DNA from: Sternotherus odoratus | Lineage: Eukaryota > Chordata > Testudines > Kinosternidae | DNA length: 64,000 nt | Direction of reading: 5' to 3' | NCBI GenBank assembly: GCA_032164245.1 | Contig: JAVMKO010000003.1 | Location: 139,427,259-139,491,258 of the forward strand | Shown: piece after piece, positions 32,641 to 45,764 of the stretch | Layout: each line of letters begins with the position of its first letter | Numbering within the stretch: the stretch's first letter is position 1 | Notes under the pieces: model-generated | Told to the model about the DNA's origin: nothing | What the model saw: the letters and a program-made list of their open reading frames with translations, nothing else | Database searches by the model: none | Position numbers and translations under genes: made by a program

Positions 32641-34817
32641 CTATAAAAAGTGTTAGAAGTAGAGAGCATTTATCATGGTGCTAAGCCTCTCAGGGAAAAC
32701 CAGGAATGGAAATGTCTAGGTATTACATGGAGATCTGGGGTGAAATCCTGGCCCCACTGTAAGTCAGTGGGGTTTCATGTATGACCTCAATTGGTCCAGG
32801 ATTTCAGCTCAAGGTTTTTTGTTTTTCTTTTTGGTGTGAATCTGGACTCCCTAAGACAAAATCACAAAACATTAAATTTTGGGTGTGAAAAAACAACAAG
32901 CCTAAAGCTCAGGACAAGATAAAATATTTCATTTAAAATGTTTCATGTCCACTATACACTTTGGACATGTGGGGGAGATTTTTGCTAAATGCTTTCTCAC
33001 CCATTTGAATAATGGTCCATGGGACATTTCTGGTTTATATGGCAGTGACGTGGGACTCAGTTTGGAGTGTGCAGTCCCATGGTTCTGTGCTTTTACTAAT
33101 AGCAGAGCAGGTGGTAATAAGAAATACTGTAGAGTTGTGATTTTTATTTTCTCCATCAGAGGGGAAATCACCTATAAATGCTGGCAGAAGTCCTGTGCAG
33201 CCCTTCAGAGGTGCTTAAGAAGAATTTGGAGGACTTAAATGATCCATGGGCCCTCTATGAAGGGATGAACGTCACCCAAGAAGTGTATAGTTCCATCAAT
33301 CAAGCTAATTTCTAATGAAGAAAACATGGGTAAAGCTTAATAATGAAATTTTAAAAGTAAATGTTTGTGCCCCTCCCCCCCATTTTTCTTCTTGTACTAA
33401 CCCAAGTCGTCACAGTTGGCAACATTCCCAGAGAATGCCTTCTGTTAGGGTCTGATTTACTGTGACCCGGGAAATCCTTCAGTTTTTCCTATTAAAATAC
33501 TACGTAGGGGTCCAGTCTTGCTGGAATGGGTTTCCCATCTCGCACTAGCTGGTTGCAGGTAGAGGGTGGTCTGGGAGAGGCTGGGACAATGGAAAATGCT
33601 GCTGCTGCCTGTGTCCACTTTTAGGGAACAGGCACTGCTGGTTAGAGCTCTGACTGCATTTCAGTGGGATGGCACAGATGGTACTTTGGTATTATAAGTA
33701 AGGATTTGTAAGACTGGGCCCTGTACTTCTGAAATCAGGTGCTGACCACCATTTGCAATTCTATAAATCCACACTAGCTCCATTAACTTCAATGGGGATT
33801 ACTCCAAATCTGTGGGATTGCAATCTGATCTCAGAAATATTACAATCTATCCGTATCCTTCTCAGAACACTAATAGGAACACTTCCAAATCCATACAGTG
33901 TTAATACAAGATTCTGAAAAGTCCTAGCTAGGGTTAACAGTTTGCGTTTCTAGACTCCCTTTTGAAAGAGGATCAAATTGCCCTTTGAGGAATGAAATAT
34001 TGATGTATGGCCTCTGGAGCTTCAGTGCTATATTTGGAATTACTTTACTGATGTCTGATTTATTCATTATAGTTCAGCATTAACATGAATTACTCTTTAG
34101 CTACTTTTAGCTCATATTCATTTGGGAGTTTTTGTCTTTGCTAAACATCGCTTTAGCTGTCTCCTTGTCTATTACACCCTCACTGGTGTCAGAATCCAGA
34201 GATGAGTAGGCTGAGCACCCCCCCCCCCCCCAAAGTAATTTCTCTATGGATTCCTGATATTCCTCCATTTAGATTTTTTTTTAAGTATAGAGGAATTAAA
34301 TAAAGATGCAGTGTAGCCAGCCCCAACATTTAAAAATGAGTCAGGCCCTAGCATCATGAGATCACGAGATGTTAAAAAGAACCCTGAATTTAATATTTTT
34401 AACTTTTGCCTTCAGGTTTTGAAGTCTTTACAGTTCATTTCCAAAATGTCTTCTGAATCCCTGAGGACTGAAAACTCTCTTCTTTTCATGGAAGCTGATA
34501 TTCTGATGTAATCACATGGTTCAAGAAGCTGAGATTCTAAGCAAAACACCAAATGCCATAAGAGTTACCAGCACTGAGGATGCTTTTGGTTTTATAGACG
34601 CCACATCTAGCAGAGCTTTCGACGGGTATTTGAGAGAGGTGCCTCTCCCAACATATTCAAAGAAAATGCACTTGCTGTGCAGGGTAGAGTCAAACCTAAA
34701 GTTTGGCTTTGTCAAAGGAATTGACAGTGAGATAACAAGGTTCAGATCAAACCTTCCCTTCAGAATTGGCTGCTCCTAGAGTTCCTACCTTAGGGCTTCT
34801 CCGTGCACAATGTAGAC
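32641..34817. other. Intergenic with palindromic relics and a segment shared with a nearby MITE
   Basis: About 32745-32815 and 33770-33810 hold copies of a CATTGACTTCAATGG-type relic. 33461-33515 recurs at 35063-35117. The 87-codon frame at 34516-34779 shows no recognisable domain. Confidence 0.5.
33461..33515 (+). repeat. 55-bp segment duplicated inside the hAT MITE at 34818
   Basis: It matches 35063-35117 at 52 of 55 bases in the same orientation (core gaaatccttcagtttttcct). Similarity ends abruptly on both sides. Confidence 0.9.
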
Positions 34818-35369
34818 CAGGGGTCTCAAACTCAAATGAGCATGAGGACTAGTGCACTGATCTGAGGGCCACATCCCAGACACCCCCCCTCGCTCCTGTG
34901 AAGCGCTGCCCCAGCTTGTTCATTGAGGCCGCAGCAGCAGCACCTGGAAGCCAGGGCTCAGCAGCAGCCCAGCCAGGGCGCTTCACAGGAGCCCTCTGCA
35001 GCAGCAGCCAGGAGCGGTAAGTCTCCCACAGAGGGAGGCTGGAGGGCGGTGGTGAGCCTGGCTGTGACCTGGGAAATCCTTCAGTTTTTCCTATTAAAAT
35101 ACTATGTAGGGGCCCAGTTCGTGGCCGCTGCTGCAGAGGGCTCCTGGGAAGTGCCGCCCCAGATCATTCATTGAAGCCGCAGCACCAGTGCCTGGTGGCT
35201 AGGGATTGGCAGCAGCTCAGCCAGGCAGCATAGAAGCTTCCACTTCTGGCCCTTCCCTCCCGGAAATGGCTATGTGGGGAGGAGGGAGCACCAGGGAGCT
35301 TCGCGGGCCGCAGGGAAGGGCTTCGCGCGGGCTTCATGCAGCCCCCGGGCCGCATGTTTGAGACCCCTG
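34818..35369. mobile_element. hAT MITE containing a foreign segment
   Basis: The termini CAGGGGTCTCAAACT and (rc) CAGGGGTCTCAAACA bound 552 bp. The 8-bp duplication is atgtagac (34810-34817) and gtgtagac (35370-35377). The interior has two divergent direct copies of an ~80-bp GCCGCAGCA-rich module, an inverted CTGCAGAGGGCTCCTG motif, and at 35063-35117 the segment shared with 33461-33515. Confidence 0.88.
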
Positions 35370-35895
35370 GTGTAGACCCTGTCTCTAGAGAGCCACCTCC
35401 TTTATATATGGAGGGAATAAAGGGCTACCTGCCTCATGGCTGGCAGAACCCAGATAACTCCCTTCCAACAGGATTGACACTTACTAAGCAGCTCGTATGA
35501 TTCAGTCCAACGCTTGCAGCCTGTTATAGCACCATAACGTGTTTTTGTTTAGTAAACTATTGAAAATCTTTCCTATTTCTGGGTAAAGGCAAGCTTGCTC
35601 GTGTATGAGACGTTAACTGAAAAAAACTGATCTTCCAGAAACCAGAACGCTCTAGCTTGTGGGAAATGTATAGGGATTTAAACAAGAGATGCATTGGACA
35701 GACACAGACAAGTCAAAGATGGTCATTAAAGATTTTTTACATTGGGAAGGCTTTGCTTAACAATTCTAATGAACTTCACTGTAAGAGGCAATGAGAGGTT
35801 GTGCAGTAGGGACTGAATGCTCCAAAGAGGTTAGGTTCCTAACTTCCACTGAAACCAATGGAAGTAAAGGGCTTCGCTACACTTACATTTTATAG

Positions 35896-36017
35896 GTTTA
35901 AGATTAGCAGCCGTGTTAGTGTGTATCCGTAAATAAAATGAGGAAGACTTCGTAGCCCACTTAAGCTTATGCTGATTAGTCTCTAAGGTGCTACAAAGTC
36001 TTCCTCGTTTTATTTAT
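35896..36017 (+). mobile_element. Fold-back SINE, 122 bp
   Basis: The duplication attttatag lies at 35887-35895 and 36018-36026. The head GCAGCCGTGTTAGTG is followed by arms aaataaaatgaggaagact and agtcttcctcgttttattt enclosing a ~50-base loop that retains AAGCTTATGC. Confidence 0.82.
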
Positions 36018-36272
36018 ATTTTATAGTGCTCTAACTTGCTGGCTAAGGGGCATGAAAAATCACCCTCCTGAGCACAGCAAGTCTGAGTGCTTTAAAGCGC
36101 TAGTGTGGGTAGGCTCCCAGTGCTCATGGGGACCACACTCACAGAGGTGATCACACTCACACTTCAAAGTGCTGTTGCAGCAGTGCTTTGAAGTTTCTAG
36201 AGTAGCCATTCCCTAAGACACTGTATAGAAGTTAAGAGCCTAACACCTTCTGTGTATTCAGGCTTAAGGTGC

Positions 36273-37430
36273 TGTCTGGGTACTAGGGCCGGGTTCAGTA
36301 TCTAGGGGTTCCATTCCAATAACACAATGCAAAACCAGCTCAAGCCCCCAGCCAGTAATCTGGGACAAATGTATACCACTCCCACCCCGACTGCCTGTAA
36401 GAAATAATACTTTCTTCCCCTCTGGCAAGCACAGAGTGTGAGTGTAGCAAAAACCTTTTAGTAACAGAGAGAAACAATGTGGCATTATGTTGGAAAAACA
36501 CCACAAACAGGCTTCATAACAAACGATGAGCAAAACCCCCACCCCAGCAAATTGGAGCATGTCCCTTCCCTTTGGTTTTTGAGTCCCGCAGCCCAAAGTC
36601 CCAGCAACCCCAAGGTCTCTGTCCCCGGTCAGTGCAGCCCCAGAGTTCAAACGTTCATCTGCAAAGTTTTACACACACACACACACCTGGCCTGTGTGGA
36701 AATGGGGCGGGGGTAGTAAAGGGGCACCTTACATGCTCTGACAGCCCCGCCCTGCATTGAGTTCTGCTGCAGCCTTCACTGCAAGTCGCACCTCTCCACC
36801 AGCTGCACCTCTCCAGTAGCCGGCCTGCAAGCCGCTCCACTCCGACAGACATCCTGGGAGCCGCTCCAGCCAGCCTCTCCACTCCACCAGCTGTCCCATG
36901 AGCCACTCCAGCTATCCCACAAACTGCTCCGCTCTACAATATATCTTCAGGCTCCCCCACTACTTAACACAGCACTCAGTGATTTCAGCTCTTAGAAATT
37001 TTAGCTCTGTAGCAATTTCAGCTTGCAGAAGGGGAACCTCCATGCAGGTGCACCATTCATTTCAGCAACCTGTGACTAGACTTCTAATAGAATCAATTTG
37101 CTCTGATAGTCCACAGTGGAGAGAAGAGAAGATGCAGTTAGCATTTAGGGCCCTCAAAAGGGGCCCATACCACAAGGTGCACATGTCTGTCCCCAGCCTC
37201 TCTCAATTCACTGGGTTTTAGAACCCCTGTCCCTTGCCCAGTGAGTTCTACCTAGATGATGGTGAATCCCTCCGTCATGACAAAGGCCAAGTACAGTTCC
37301 ACTGTCCTTGAGTCACACAATCAGGGTAACAACACTTTATTCTTCCTGCCCCCAAAATAGAGAAACTGGGGATCCCCACAGCAGCCAAAGTGACCATTTG
37401 GGCTGCTGTGGGCTCACACTAGGTGGGGTG
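36273..37430 (-). mobile_element. LTR/ERV-derived segment
   Basis: It begins TGTCTGGGTACTAGGGCC. A minus-strand AATAAA lies at about 37337-37342 (tttatt). It contains CA and CCACTCC-rich low-complexity parts (36668-36686, 36780-36930). The texture is that of a turtle LTR; ends and duplication are not resolved. Frames of up to 128 codons are not recognisable. Confidence 0.4.
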
Positions 37431-37561
37431 GGTGTGCCTATGGAAACAAGATCAGCCCCTGAAGTTCTTTTCCACAAATCACCACAATTCACCACCAGAT
37501 GCCAGGGTAGAGCTCATCCTGACTCTGCTTACAACTACAAGGCGTCTTTTACTACTGAGGT

Positions 37562-37760
37562 CTGATTCTATACTCTAAGGCCAGAAGGGACCATCATGAT
37601 AATCTAATCTGACTTCTTCCACATTGCAGGCCACAGAGTGTCTCCCACTCCTGGAACAGACCCAGAACCTCTGGCTGAGTTACTGAAGTCCTGACATTAC
37701 AATTTAAAGACTTTGGAGGTGTAATATAGTTTTGGAGGATATAGTTTAGGGGAGTAGCAG
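37562..37760 (-). mobile_element. CR1 LINE 3'-end fragment, minus strand
   Basis: GATTCTATACTCTAAGGCC and AGAAGGGACCATCATGAT are the reverse complement of the CR1 3' tail and its GACTAGATGA block. Confidence 0.75.
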
Positions 37761-40700
37761 CTGTGGTAAGCCTTACCTTTTGCATACAGTCTAATACATA
37801 CTGCCTCTTAATGGTTGTACAGCTACCAGAATTAGGAGGGCTAGTCCTCTCCAGGGAAGATGAAGACAGGCATGATAATGACCCGGTAAAATGGGAATAG
37901 GGTGTGGCAGGTCCTTTGCTAATTTCCTATAGAAAATTATAAATTATTGGGGGCGGGGTTAAATATTAGCATACCCAATTTTACCTTAGATGATTCACAG
38001 TATAAGATAGCAATCGGGAATGGAATCCTCTCACAATTTTATTGCAGGCTCGTGATGTTATTGCAGATGCAGTCTCATTATAATTGGTAAGTCCCAGCTC
38101 ATCTACTGTTTAGTGGAAAATCTCATCCTTCATCGTTTTTCACCCTGCTCTCATTTCTAAGGGTGAAAATCCACAACAACTCCATGACATCAGTGGAGTT
38201 ACTCCCAATTGAGGTTGCGTAGCTAAGAGCAGAAAGCGTCCCCTGGACTTCAGTGAATCATTTGTTGTTATATGGTGCCCTTCAAATCTTACTGGAAGCT
38301 GCCAGAAAGATCATACAAGAAAAATGTCATGTATTGATGGAGGCGGTGGGGAGGGCGAGAAATGTAGTGAGCTGCAGAGATCAGTGTAAGGCTGTCTTCG
38401 TTAGACAGGAGGAATGACCTAATGATTACAACAGGGGACTGGTTATCTGGTTATCTGGGTTCTGCTCATGAGTCACTGTAACCTTGGGCAACTCATTTAC
38501 CACAATTACCACATGTAACAGATAAATATTAATTACCCGCCCCTTTGTAAAGGTTTTAGGTCCTTGAAAGAAAGGCGCTGTTGTTAAATGTCTTAACTTT
38601 ATAACATAAAGAATAACCGGCACATTTGATTGGCAGACTAAGTCATATCGAGAGGCATTGCAAATACCAGGGAGGACAGAGAAATTTATAGAAATGGATC
38701 TGGAGAGATCACAGATATGGGCAAAATATAAAATTACCTCAGATAACAAGAATATTTCCCCAACAATGCTGAATGTGGAATCGTCTTGTAACGGATCACT
38801 CGAAACTAGCCTGGGTAAAGCCTCATTATACATTCGTTAGACAGAAGTCGGTGGGGAGTCAGAAGTGAGCAGTGACTGCCAGTTCCAAGTGGTGATAGCT
38901 TTAAAAGTGTATAAGGTTACAAGGTTAATAGAGAAGGTTTGGAATAAATCACTGAGCCTGAATAATGACTGATCCTTAGGGGTGTTTAAGGTAAACACAG
39001 TTACAATACCAAGTATACTCAGTGTATGGATCAGGTGACCAAAGTGACAATTGTGAAAACTGCTTTAAAAAACAAAATGCTGAGCGGGGGGGTGGGGGGG
39101 GGGGAAGGAAAGACATTAGAAACACTTATGATGTAGATGGAAGGATTTATATGAGCCCCATGGCACTGTTCCATCTTGGAATATCACTAATCAGACACTA
39201 GATATTAGCTGACAAGATCTTGACAGGAGAGCAATGAATGTGGCACGAATGTCTTTGTTTCTCATTGAATGTCTTTGTTTCTCATTTCTGGTGTACTGAA
39301 AACATTTTCCCCAATCAGATACTCAAGTTCACGGTATCCAAAACAGAGAAACAAATTTGTACTACAAGATGACTCTTTTTAACTCAGGAGGACAAGCAGT
39401 CACTGATATTCAGAACAGAATAAATGTTCAGAATAGGTATTACACATCCAAAACTAACCCTCCCGCCAACATCTTTATCAGAGACAAGCCTCACCCTTCC
39501 TGAAAGCAAAAACAAACACAGATACAATCTTCAAAAATGCCTAACTGACGGGACTTTTGTCATGCTTCCCTTTTTCTGTCCTGTCTATTTAGGCTGTAAA
39601 CTTCAGGGTGGGGCCTGTCTCTTATGATATTTGTACAGAGACCTGCACAATGGGGCTTTGTACCACAGAGCAGTTGGTTTTATTTATCATTCTAATGAAG
39701 CGGGATGCTTTTCCTGCAAAGCTCTTTTCTTAACACTTGAGCTCCAAAACCTGAGCACAAGGAGAGGACTAACTTTATTTTTCTCCAAGAACACAGAGAA
39801 TCCTGATGCAAGAGCCTTATGGGTATGCAGATCTGTTGATATATACCTAGCCTGCATGCTCTGTATGGTATGGAATGCAGGAAATGGCTATTCTTCTATA
39901 AGATGTTTAGGGTCTTGGTCCTGTAGTCCTTATGCAGGCAGCGCCCCCATCAAAGACAATGGGAAATATGTGAAGAGTACTGGAATATGACCCATGGACA
40001 AACCCGTGTACCTCCAGTGCACAGCCTGACAAGCAGAGGTGTTCTCTGTGGGAGCCGGGGGAAGGACTACACTCTGGCAGTGGAGTTGTTCTCCAACTAA
40101 TGGTATCCTGCTTTCTCTGCTCATGGCGGGCAATGGCCAATAAGTAGGCACAGATGTGGCTGCACAAGATCTGACTTTGCTACTCCCTAGCTCAACCCAA
40201 TCGTCCCTTTGCCTTCCATGATAATCCCCAAGGAACTCCTGGGCTGAATGGAGAAGGCTGACATCCCCTGAGCAAGTCCCTACATCTTGCCCCCTCCTCC
40301 AGTGCAGCAGAGAAAAAATAAAGAGTTCCCCTTGCTAAAAACAGTGTCAGATCCTCAGCTGATATAATTTGATATAGTGCCATGAACTCAATACTTATGT
40401 GGCAGTGTCAGCTAAAGATCTCACCCATTTCTTTCAAGTTGGCCCCTTAAATTTTTGTGACTAGTTTCATATCCCTTGCGTTATTTGTACATGGTTCTTT
40501 GCCATTGCTTGAGCAAATGAGAGGCTGAGGGGATGTATTACTTGTTTCCAGGAGTTTTTTACTTTAACTGTAAAAATCTGCCTTCCCCTCTGCGAAGCTA
40601 ACTTCGATTGAATAATAACCCTTAGCAGAAAAAGGACATCTGTTCAGGCCTTCCACAAAATGACAGTAATGTCAACTTAATGGAGAGAACTTCTGGTAGG

Positions 40701-41358
40701 AGACTAGTATGCTTTCCCGAATAAATTAATGCTATGCAGTTTTAATGGAGGCCTGAAATAGACGTGAGAATTAAAGTGAATATTAAAACCAAGTTACTCT
40801 GTAGAGCTTTACTTATTGCTATAAAATTCCCTATCTCGGCTGTCTGGGTAAAGGTAAACTGCTTTTTTGTGTGTCTATAATGATCCCTATAGAGTGCAAT
40901 GTAAGACAGAGTTGTTTAACTGTGACTTCCTGTTGATGAATAAAGGCACTGCGTCTACCTGATCTGGGGGCCTGTTCTGTCAGTCCTGGCCCATTGTAAA
41001 TTACAGCAGCCCTAGGCTGAATCTATGCCGTGTAGCTATGTTCCACAAGAGGCCTTCTCCCAGGTGGGGACTGTGGTATCTAGAACTGTGCCTTTGAGGA
41101 CTAAACGTCCCAGACAGAGCCAGGGAAAGGTGTAGTGAAGTTCTTGTTTTGCACAGCCTGGTTGGAACCAGAATGAAGCAGATCTGTTGTAAGCACAGAA
41201 GCCCTGTCTATGCAGTATGCCAATGCGTACTCCAGGAGTGAGATTTCTAAAGCTCATTAGCATGTTGTGCATTTGCTGGTCTGTGTAGACCCTGGCGTGC
41301 ACTAAAGGTTCCCTATTATGCTTTAATGTTCTTAACGTGCACTAGGGAACCTTTAGTG
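37761..41358. other. Intergenic, mostly unique
   Basis: A G-run lies at 39085-39104 and a 20-bp tandem of gaatgtctttgtttctcatt near 39247-39286. About 41285-41358 forms an inverted motif (actaaaggttccc / gggaacctttagt). Open frames of up to 135 codons lack domains. Confidence 0.4.
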
Positions 41359-41682
41359 CAGGGGGTCTCAAACTTTTTTTGGGGGGCCCCCACAATATGT
41401 TATAAAATCTCCATAGCCCACCTGTGCCACACCAGCTGTTGTTCTACATATAAAAGCCAGGGCCAATATTAGGGGGTAACAAGCAGGGCAGTTGCCTGGG
41501 GCCCCACACCACAAAGGGCTCCACAAAGCTAAATTGCTCAGGCTTCAGCTCCATCCCTGGGGCAACGGGGCTTCAACTTTCTGCCCTGGGCCTCAGAAAG
41601 TCTGCCAGCCCTGCTTGGTATACTCCCTGAGACCTGCTTGCAGCTCCCCAGAGGGCCTTGGGCCCTTGGTTGAAAACTGCTG
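41359..41682. mobile_element. hAT MITE with perfect 8-bp duplication
   Basis: ctttagtg at 41351-41358 and 41683-41690 flanks termini CAGGGGGTCTCAAAC and (rc) CAGCAGTTTTCAACC. The interior is non-coding. Confidence 0.9.
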
Positions 41683-42118
41683 CTTTAGTGAATGCAAGCA
41701 GGGTCAATGTGGAACGATTAATACCTGCCCCCAATCACCACCCATAGTGTGAATTATATCAATATACAGATAAGCCGTTAGTGACCACTGGACAACACAA
41801 GGATTGCTGGAGCATGCTACTTCCTGCCCTCTCCCCACCCCCCAATCCCCATTACAATGGAGGGTGCGATTGGAGGTGATGTAAGGGTTGGCTACACTGG
41901 CCCTACATCCAGTGGGGCAGGAGGTGAGGCATGCTGGCTTCTAGTTCAATGTTTATAATTAATGTAACCCCTTTTTAGTTAGCAAATTATTTGTGAACTG
42001 CTCCACTTCCTGCTAATGTATTGGTGAGTATTTATTTGCCAGATACTTTGGACAAATAACTTTTTGAATTGACATGCACCTTTGTGGCTCCCCTGCGCTC
42101 AAATTGCAATGGACTTGA

Positions 42119-42392
42119 ACCATGTCTACACTACCACTTATGTCGGCAAAACTTATGTTGCTCAGAGGGTGTGAAAAAACACACCTCTGAGCAACGTAAG
42201 TTTTTCTGGCATTTGTGGTAGTGTGCAAAGTGCTGCGTCGGTGAGAGAGCTTCTCCCCCTGACATAGCTACTGCCGCTCAGCAGAGGTGGTTTAATTATA
42301 TCTAGGGGAGAGCTCTTTCCCATCAGCATAGATGGGCTACATGAGAGATCTTACAACGGCACAACTACATCAGTTTCTAGTGTAGACATAGT
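42119..42392. mobile_element. MITE with internal hairpin
   Basis: The ends ACCATGTCTACACTA and TAGTGTAGACATAGT are inverted. Near the left end aaaacttatgttgctcagag pairs with ctctgagcaacgtaagtttt (about 42146-42202). Same family as 18598-18887; a truncated copy begins at 52377. Confidence 0.78.
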
Positions 42393-43364
42393 CTAATTAG
42401 AAGAAATGCTCTGTAGCATTTGGTTCTCTCTTTCATGAGCATGGCTCATGGACTATAACTAGAGAATTTAGATAGTTATTTTCGCTATATAATGTTGTCT
42501 CTTGCGAAGCACGATACATTTCCTAAATCTGTAACAAAACAGGACCTGGCTCTCTGCTCAGCCCCTATAGAGGGGAGACACAACAGTTTATCCAGCCCCT
42601 GGGGGAAAACCGCAGTGCTGGAGTGGTGTTTGTAAAAATAGTGCTGTACCTAATCATCTCCATGGACTTTATATTTAAGAACTGCACACGTACGTGACTT
42701 TCAGTAGTTGCCATGGAGATCCACACAGCATGAACCTGCTTGACTAAGACCTCATGGCAGATAATTTTGAACAGGATAATTTCTATTCTTTTCCCAAACA
42801 CAAGGTCAGACACCCAAGTTGGGGCAGGTAAGAAATGAGATATGTATGTAGCAGAGTGACTTGCCCCTTTCCCAACGTTTTTCTAAGGACCTTGAAGTAG
42901 GATAAATGAAAATCAGATCCTAGGGACTATGTTTATTTGAAGACAACCCTGTAGGAGAACTAATTCCCTGAAACATTATTTTCACGAGTTGTACTTTTAC
43001 ATTTCTGTTCGTTGGACTTCTTTAAAAATGAATATCGGCTACATTATTATCAAATTCCTTCCTTTTATATTGCCTCTTCTCTAACAAGCCTGATCCAACT
43101 CTGACTGAAGTCAGTGGCAAAACTTTTATTGACTTCAGTGGTGCAAGGTAAAACCTTAAAGGTGGAAAGACCTCAAATTATCCTAAGTACCTATTTCAGA
43201 CACAAAGAGTTAACCAAAGTAATTCCTTTGGACCTCATCATTCAAGTTTTAATTACAAAGCACTCAAACAGATTCCAAAAGGACAAGAGAATGAGCGTCT
43301 TAATAGTATTTTCATTGCTGTCCTAACTTGTGCTCTAGAGGATGGAGATAGCCTGTTCTCAGTG
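42393..43364. other. Intergenic with a palindromic relic
   Basis: About 43090-43145 holds ACTGAAGTCAGTGG and its inverse GACTTCAGTGG. No gene is seen. Confidence 0.4.
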
Positions 43365-43627
43365 TTGGCAGATGACAGAACAAGGAGCAGTGTGGGAGGT
43401 CTAGGTTGGATATTAGGAAACACTATTTCACTAGGAGGGTGGTGAAGCCCTGGAATGGGCTACCTAGGAAGGTGGTGGAACCTTCATCCTTAGAGGGTGT
43501 TAAGGTCAGGCTTGACAAATCCCTGGTTGGGATGACGTAGTTGGGGATTGGTCCTGCTTTGAGCGGGGGGTTGGACTAGATGACCTCCCAAGGTCTCTTC
43601 CAACCCTGATATTCTCTGATTCTGTGT
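43365..43627 (+). mobile_element. CR1 LINE 3' UTR fragment
   Basis: TTGGATATTAGGAAACACTA, GGTGGTGGAACC, GGACTAGATGACCTCC and the tail ATATTCTCTGATTCTG are in the order typical of CR1 3' ends; 5'-truncated. Confidence 0.88.
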
Positions 43628-44478
43628 CCAGCCAGCCAGTCTCCTTAAGGTCTTACCATCCTGGAAGCTGTCACTTTTTCATTGAGCAAGGTTAATTGCT
43701 TCTAGTAGTGTTGCAAAGACAAATGTAGCTGTAACCAGAGATTTCATAATCGAGTAAAACTTAGGCTGCTCTAGTTTTGTCTTGTATTGGGCTTGCAATT
43801 AGAGTAAAGCTATAACTCACAGGACATTAGAAACAGCACAGTTAATTTGATGTACCCTGTGTTTATTTAATCTAATTTGTTTCCATGCACTGAGTTTTTT
43901 TTCAACCATTATGATGTTCTTTATCTGTACTTGTGTGTTGGGGGTGGAGGAGAAAAAGGGGTTTCAGCCAGATTCTGCTCTCAATTTACTTCAGTATAAA
44001 TCTAGGGTAACACCATTATAACTGAACCGAATTTCGTCCAATATGGATACAAAAGAAAATTTCATGTTCAAAATGATTATAAATCTGAGTACGGAAAATA
44101 AATAGTTTAATGAAACACTACAATGATGTGCAAATACTTGTAGAGAATAAACCAAGAAAGCCAGTTTTTCAGAATATTTTATTCCATTTCTATGTGTGTG
44201 TTTTTAAATGGTATGAATCTTGATGCCTGTGAAAGATATCAGTCCTAGGGTGCAAGGAGAGCTGAAGATGGCTTGTTCCCTGGCCCCTGTGAAATTGAAT
44301 TGGTCTCAGTCCAGCTCCCAGCAGTCAGTTGTCCACATCGTAGAGACCTGGCACACTTGTTGACCGCCTCAGCTGCGAGATCAGTGATCAAATGAGCATG
44401 GGGACAGTACTAATGGTGGGACCCTCAAGGTCAGGTGGAGGCCCATTGGCAGGTGTGGGGAAGCTTTCACTGCCACGT
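43628..44478. other. Intergenic, no feature recognised
   Basis: No gene or clear repeat end is seen. Confidence 0.4.
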
Positions 44479-44600
44479 AGGGCATGTCTACACAGGGATA
44501 AAAAACCTACCACTGGCTCAGGTCGGTTGACTCAGGCTTGTGGAGCTTAAGCTAAAAATTGCTGTGCTGTTCAGGCGTGGGTTGGAAGCTTGCAGAGGGC
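44479..44600. mobile_element. MITE terminal fragment
   Basis: GGGCATGTCTACACAGGG resembles the left termini of the other CATGTCTACAC MITEs here. No right end was located. Confidence 0.4.
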
Positions 44601-45764
44601 ATTTGCCTGGTTGTAGCTGTGTTGGTCGTAGGATATGGGAGAGACAAGGTAAGTAAGCTTTCACTGCAAATTTTTTGTAGGTTAAATCACCTCCTGCCCC
44701 CACATGGCATATTTTTGAGGCTCAGAGGTCCTTTAGGTTGAGCATCCTGCAGTCACCTTGCTATGCCGCTCAGCAAAGTTCTCTGTGTTTGCTCTTGTCC
44801 AGCACTATATGTGGATGGAATGCATCCAGCCCCCCAGAGAACACAGAGGTAACTGCTCCATCAAACACTTCAAAATACATCTCATGTCTGCCATAAATAA
44901 ATATGGCCTTTTCTATCAATTCTTTCTGTCTCTTATTATTACATTATAAGGTACCAAATGTGATTTAAGGAAAAAGCTCAAAAACACATGCTCTGGCATA
45001 AAACTTACTAGTACTTAGAGAAACTAATTACCAGGTGATGATACTCAGAATACCATATATACTGTGTAACACAAAGTATGGCACCCAAGCAGGAAAAAGA
45101 GGTACAGGATTGTCAAAGCTCTGATCTTCTGGATCTATCTTTGGAGCAGTCTCTAGGAGGAACCATTTTGATGTGCAAGACTCCCAAGGGGTCTCTCACT
45201 TCCTCCATATGGCTTCACTCCCTCCTTAGACTGGATCCTCGGATCTGCAGAGCCCCTGAGCTTCGTTCACTGAGTCCATCTGAGACAAGCCCTGATGGAG
45301 ACTTGAACGCTCTTCAGGGATGAATGCATCTCGCTAAGCATTTGCAGTGACACTTAGTGTTGTCAAAACAATAGGGTTTATTAGCAGGGTTTATGAATAA
45401 TCTATCATCGGCAGCCAACACTTTTCCCCTCACTTCACCTCCCCAGTTCTTTGATCTCAAATTGATGGGGTAAAGTAATGTGAAGTCCAGATCTGTAATT
45501 TTATAGTCTTGATTTATCAGTAAAGCTGGTCAGTAGTGTTCAGCAAATAGTATATTGAATTTTGGACCATTTTTGGTTGTGTCCCCTTTGAAAATCAAGA
45601 CCCATTTTACGAAATGTATTTAGTATTTGAAAATGTTTGCTGAATAGTAAAAAATGAATAGGAATTTTCATGGGTTTTCTGCAAATGTCTGGGCTTGTTT
45701 TTATTTTGTTATTTCAAATTTTTCACCAAATCATGTGTTTGTTTCTGGTCACTGAATAGATGAC
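44601..45764. other. Intergenic, no feature recognised
   Basis: Short frames (60-81 codons) have no recognisable motif. Confidence 0.4.

Noticed and set aside
34516..34779. 87-codon plus-strand frame
   Set aside because: The composition is protein-like but there is no recognisable motif, splice context or neighbour support.
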